A stretch of 5,374 bases of DNA from Clostridia bacterium (lineage in GTDB: Bacteria > Bacillota_A > Clostridia > Christensenellales > Aristaeellaceae), in the NCBI GenBank assembly GCA_017938785.1, contig JAGBAU010000269.1:1-5374 (forward strand), given 5' to 3'. The notes below the pieces were generated by a model. That model was not told where the DNA came from. It made no database searches and saw nothing but the letters and a program-made list of their open reading frames with translations. This document shows positions 5,254 to 5,374 of the stretch, in pieces; positions within the stretch are counted from its first letter, which is position 1; every line of letters starts with the position of its first letter. Position numbers and translations under genes: made by a program.

Positions 5254-5374
5254 ATGGTTCATAAATGGGACCTGACCATACCCCAACTGACCGGTAAAAA
5301 GACCCGGAAAGGCTATATTTATCTGCCCGATTCCTACGAACTGGATGAAACCCGCCACTATCCGGTGATGTACA
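5254..5374 (+). CDS. Esterase-like alpha/beta-hydrolase, N-terminal part (cut by window edge)
   Basis: Only the first 40 codons are present. They read MVHKWDLTIP, then a KGYIYLPDSYE segment and HYPVMY, which resembles the opening strands of the putative-esterase family (enterochelin esterase/esterase D-like proteins of the alpha/beta-hydrolase fold), where an R-x-(I/V)-x-(I/V)-x-L-P-x-x-Y motif leads into YPVLY-M-x-D-G. The catalytic Ser, Asp and His would lie beyond the edge, so activity cannot be judged. No signal peptide is visible, suggesting a cytoplasmic enzyme. AAAGGA at 5237-5242 lies 11 nt before the ATG at 5254; an in-frame ATG at 5242 overlaps that site and is less likely. The gene has its own strong promoter and is divergent from the Cys-repeat membrane gene. 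Confidence 0.7.
   Translation, partial: MVHKWDLTIPQLTGKKTRKGYIYLPDSYELDETRHYPVMY

Noticed and set aside
5152..5358. A 68-codon minus-strand frame
   Set aside because: It crosses the strong plus-strand promoter and lies antisense to the esterase-like start, with no ribosome site or motif.

Overview
The window looks like a piece of a Clostridia-type (Bacillota) chromosome, probably from an anaerobic fermenter. This rests on strong Shine-Dalgarno sites, AT-rich intergenic DNA with sigma-A-like promoters, intrinsic terminators, GC-richer genes, and parts of an energy-converting (group 4, Ech/Coo-type) [NiFe] hydrogenase. The genus cannot be told from the sequence.

Bases 1-200 are AT-rich, with an extended -10 promoter near 139-147. 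A two-gene unit follows. The first frame (201-2000) is a chimera: a HypF hydrogenase maturation protein that lacks its zinc fingers, half of its YrdC domain and the end of its Kae1-like domain runs in frame into a complete Ech-type hydrogenase small subunit. Its stop codon overlaps the start of a four-cluster polyferredoxin subunit (1997-2545), and an intrinsic terminator closes the unit at about 2591. No hydrogenase large subunit, membrane subunit or EchD-like subunit is present, so the locus is either a remnant or deletion derivative, an unusual rearrangement, or an assembly chimera.

Bases 2592-2756 carry a textbook promoter whose -35 box is overlapped by a perfect TACANNTGTA palindrome. 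It drives a monocistronic membrane protein (2757-4691) with about six transmembrane segments, a degenerate GGDEF domain and an EAL domain that keeps all its catalytic motifs. This is a predicted cyclic-di-GMP phosphodiesterase, followed by its own terminator.

Convergent to it, on the minus strand (5070-4762), is a 102-residue protein with three 13-residue Cys-Cys-His-Gln repeats and a two-helix membrane hairpin; I do not recognise its family. A roughly 180-bp divergent region separates it from the start of a plus-strand gene (5254 to the window edge) that resembles esterases of the alpha/beta-hydrolase fold. The parts most worth a second look are the HypF-small-subunit fusion, the four-cluster ferredoxin next to it, the palindromic operator, and the Cys-repeat membrane protein.
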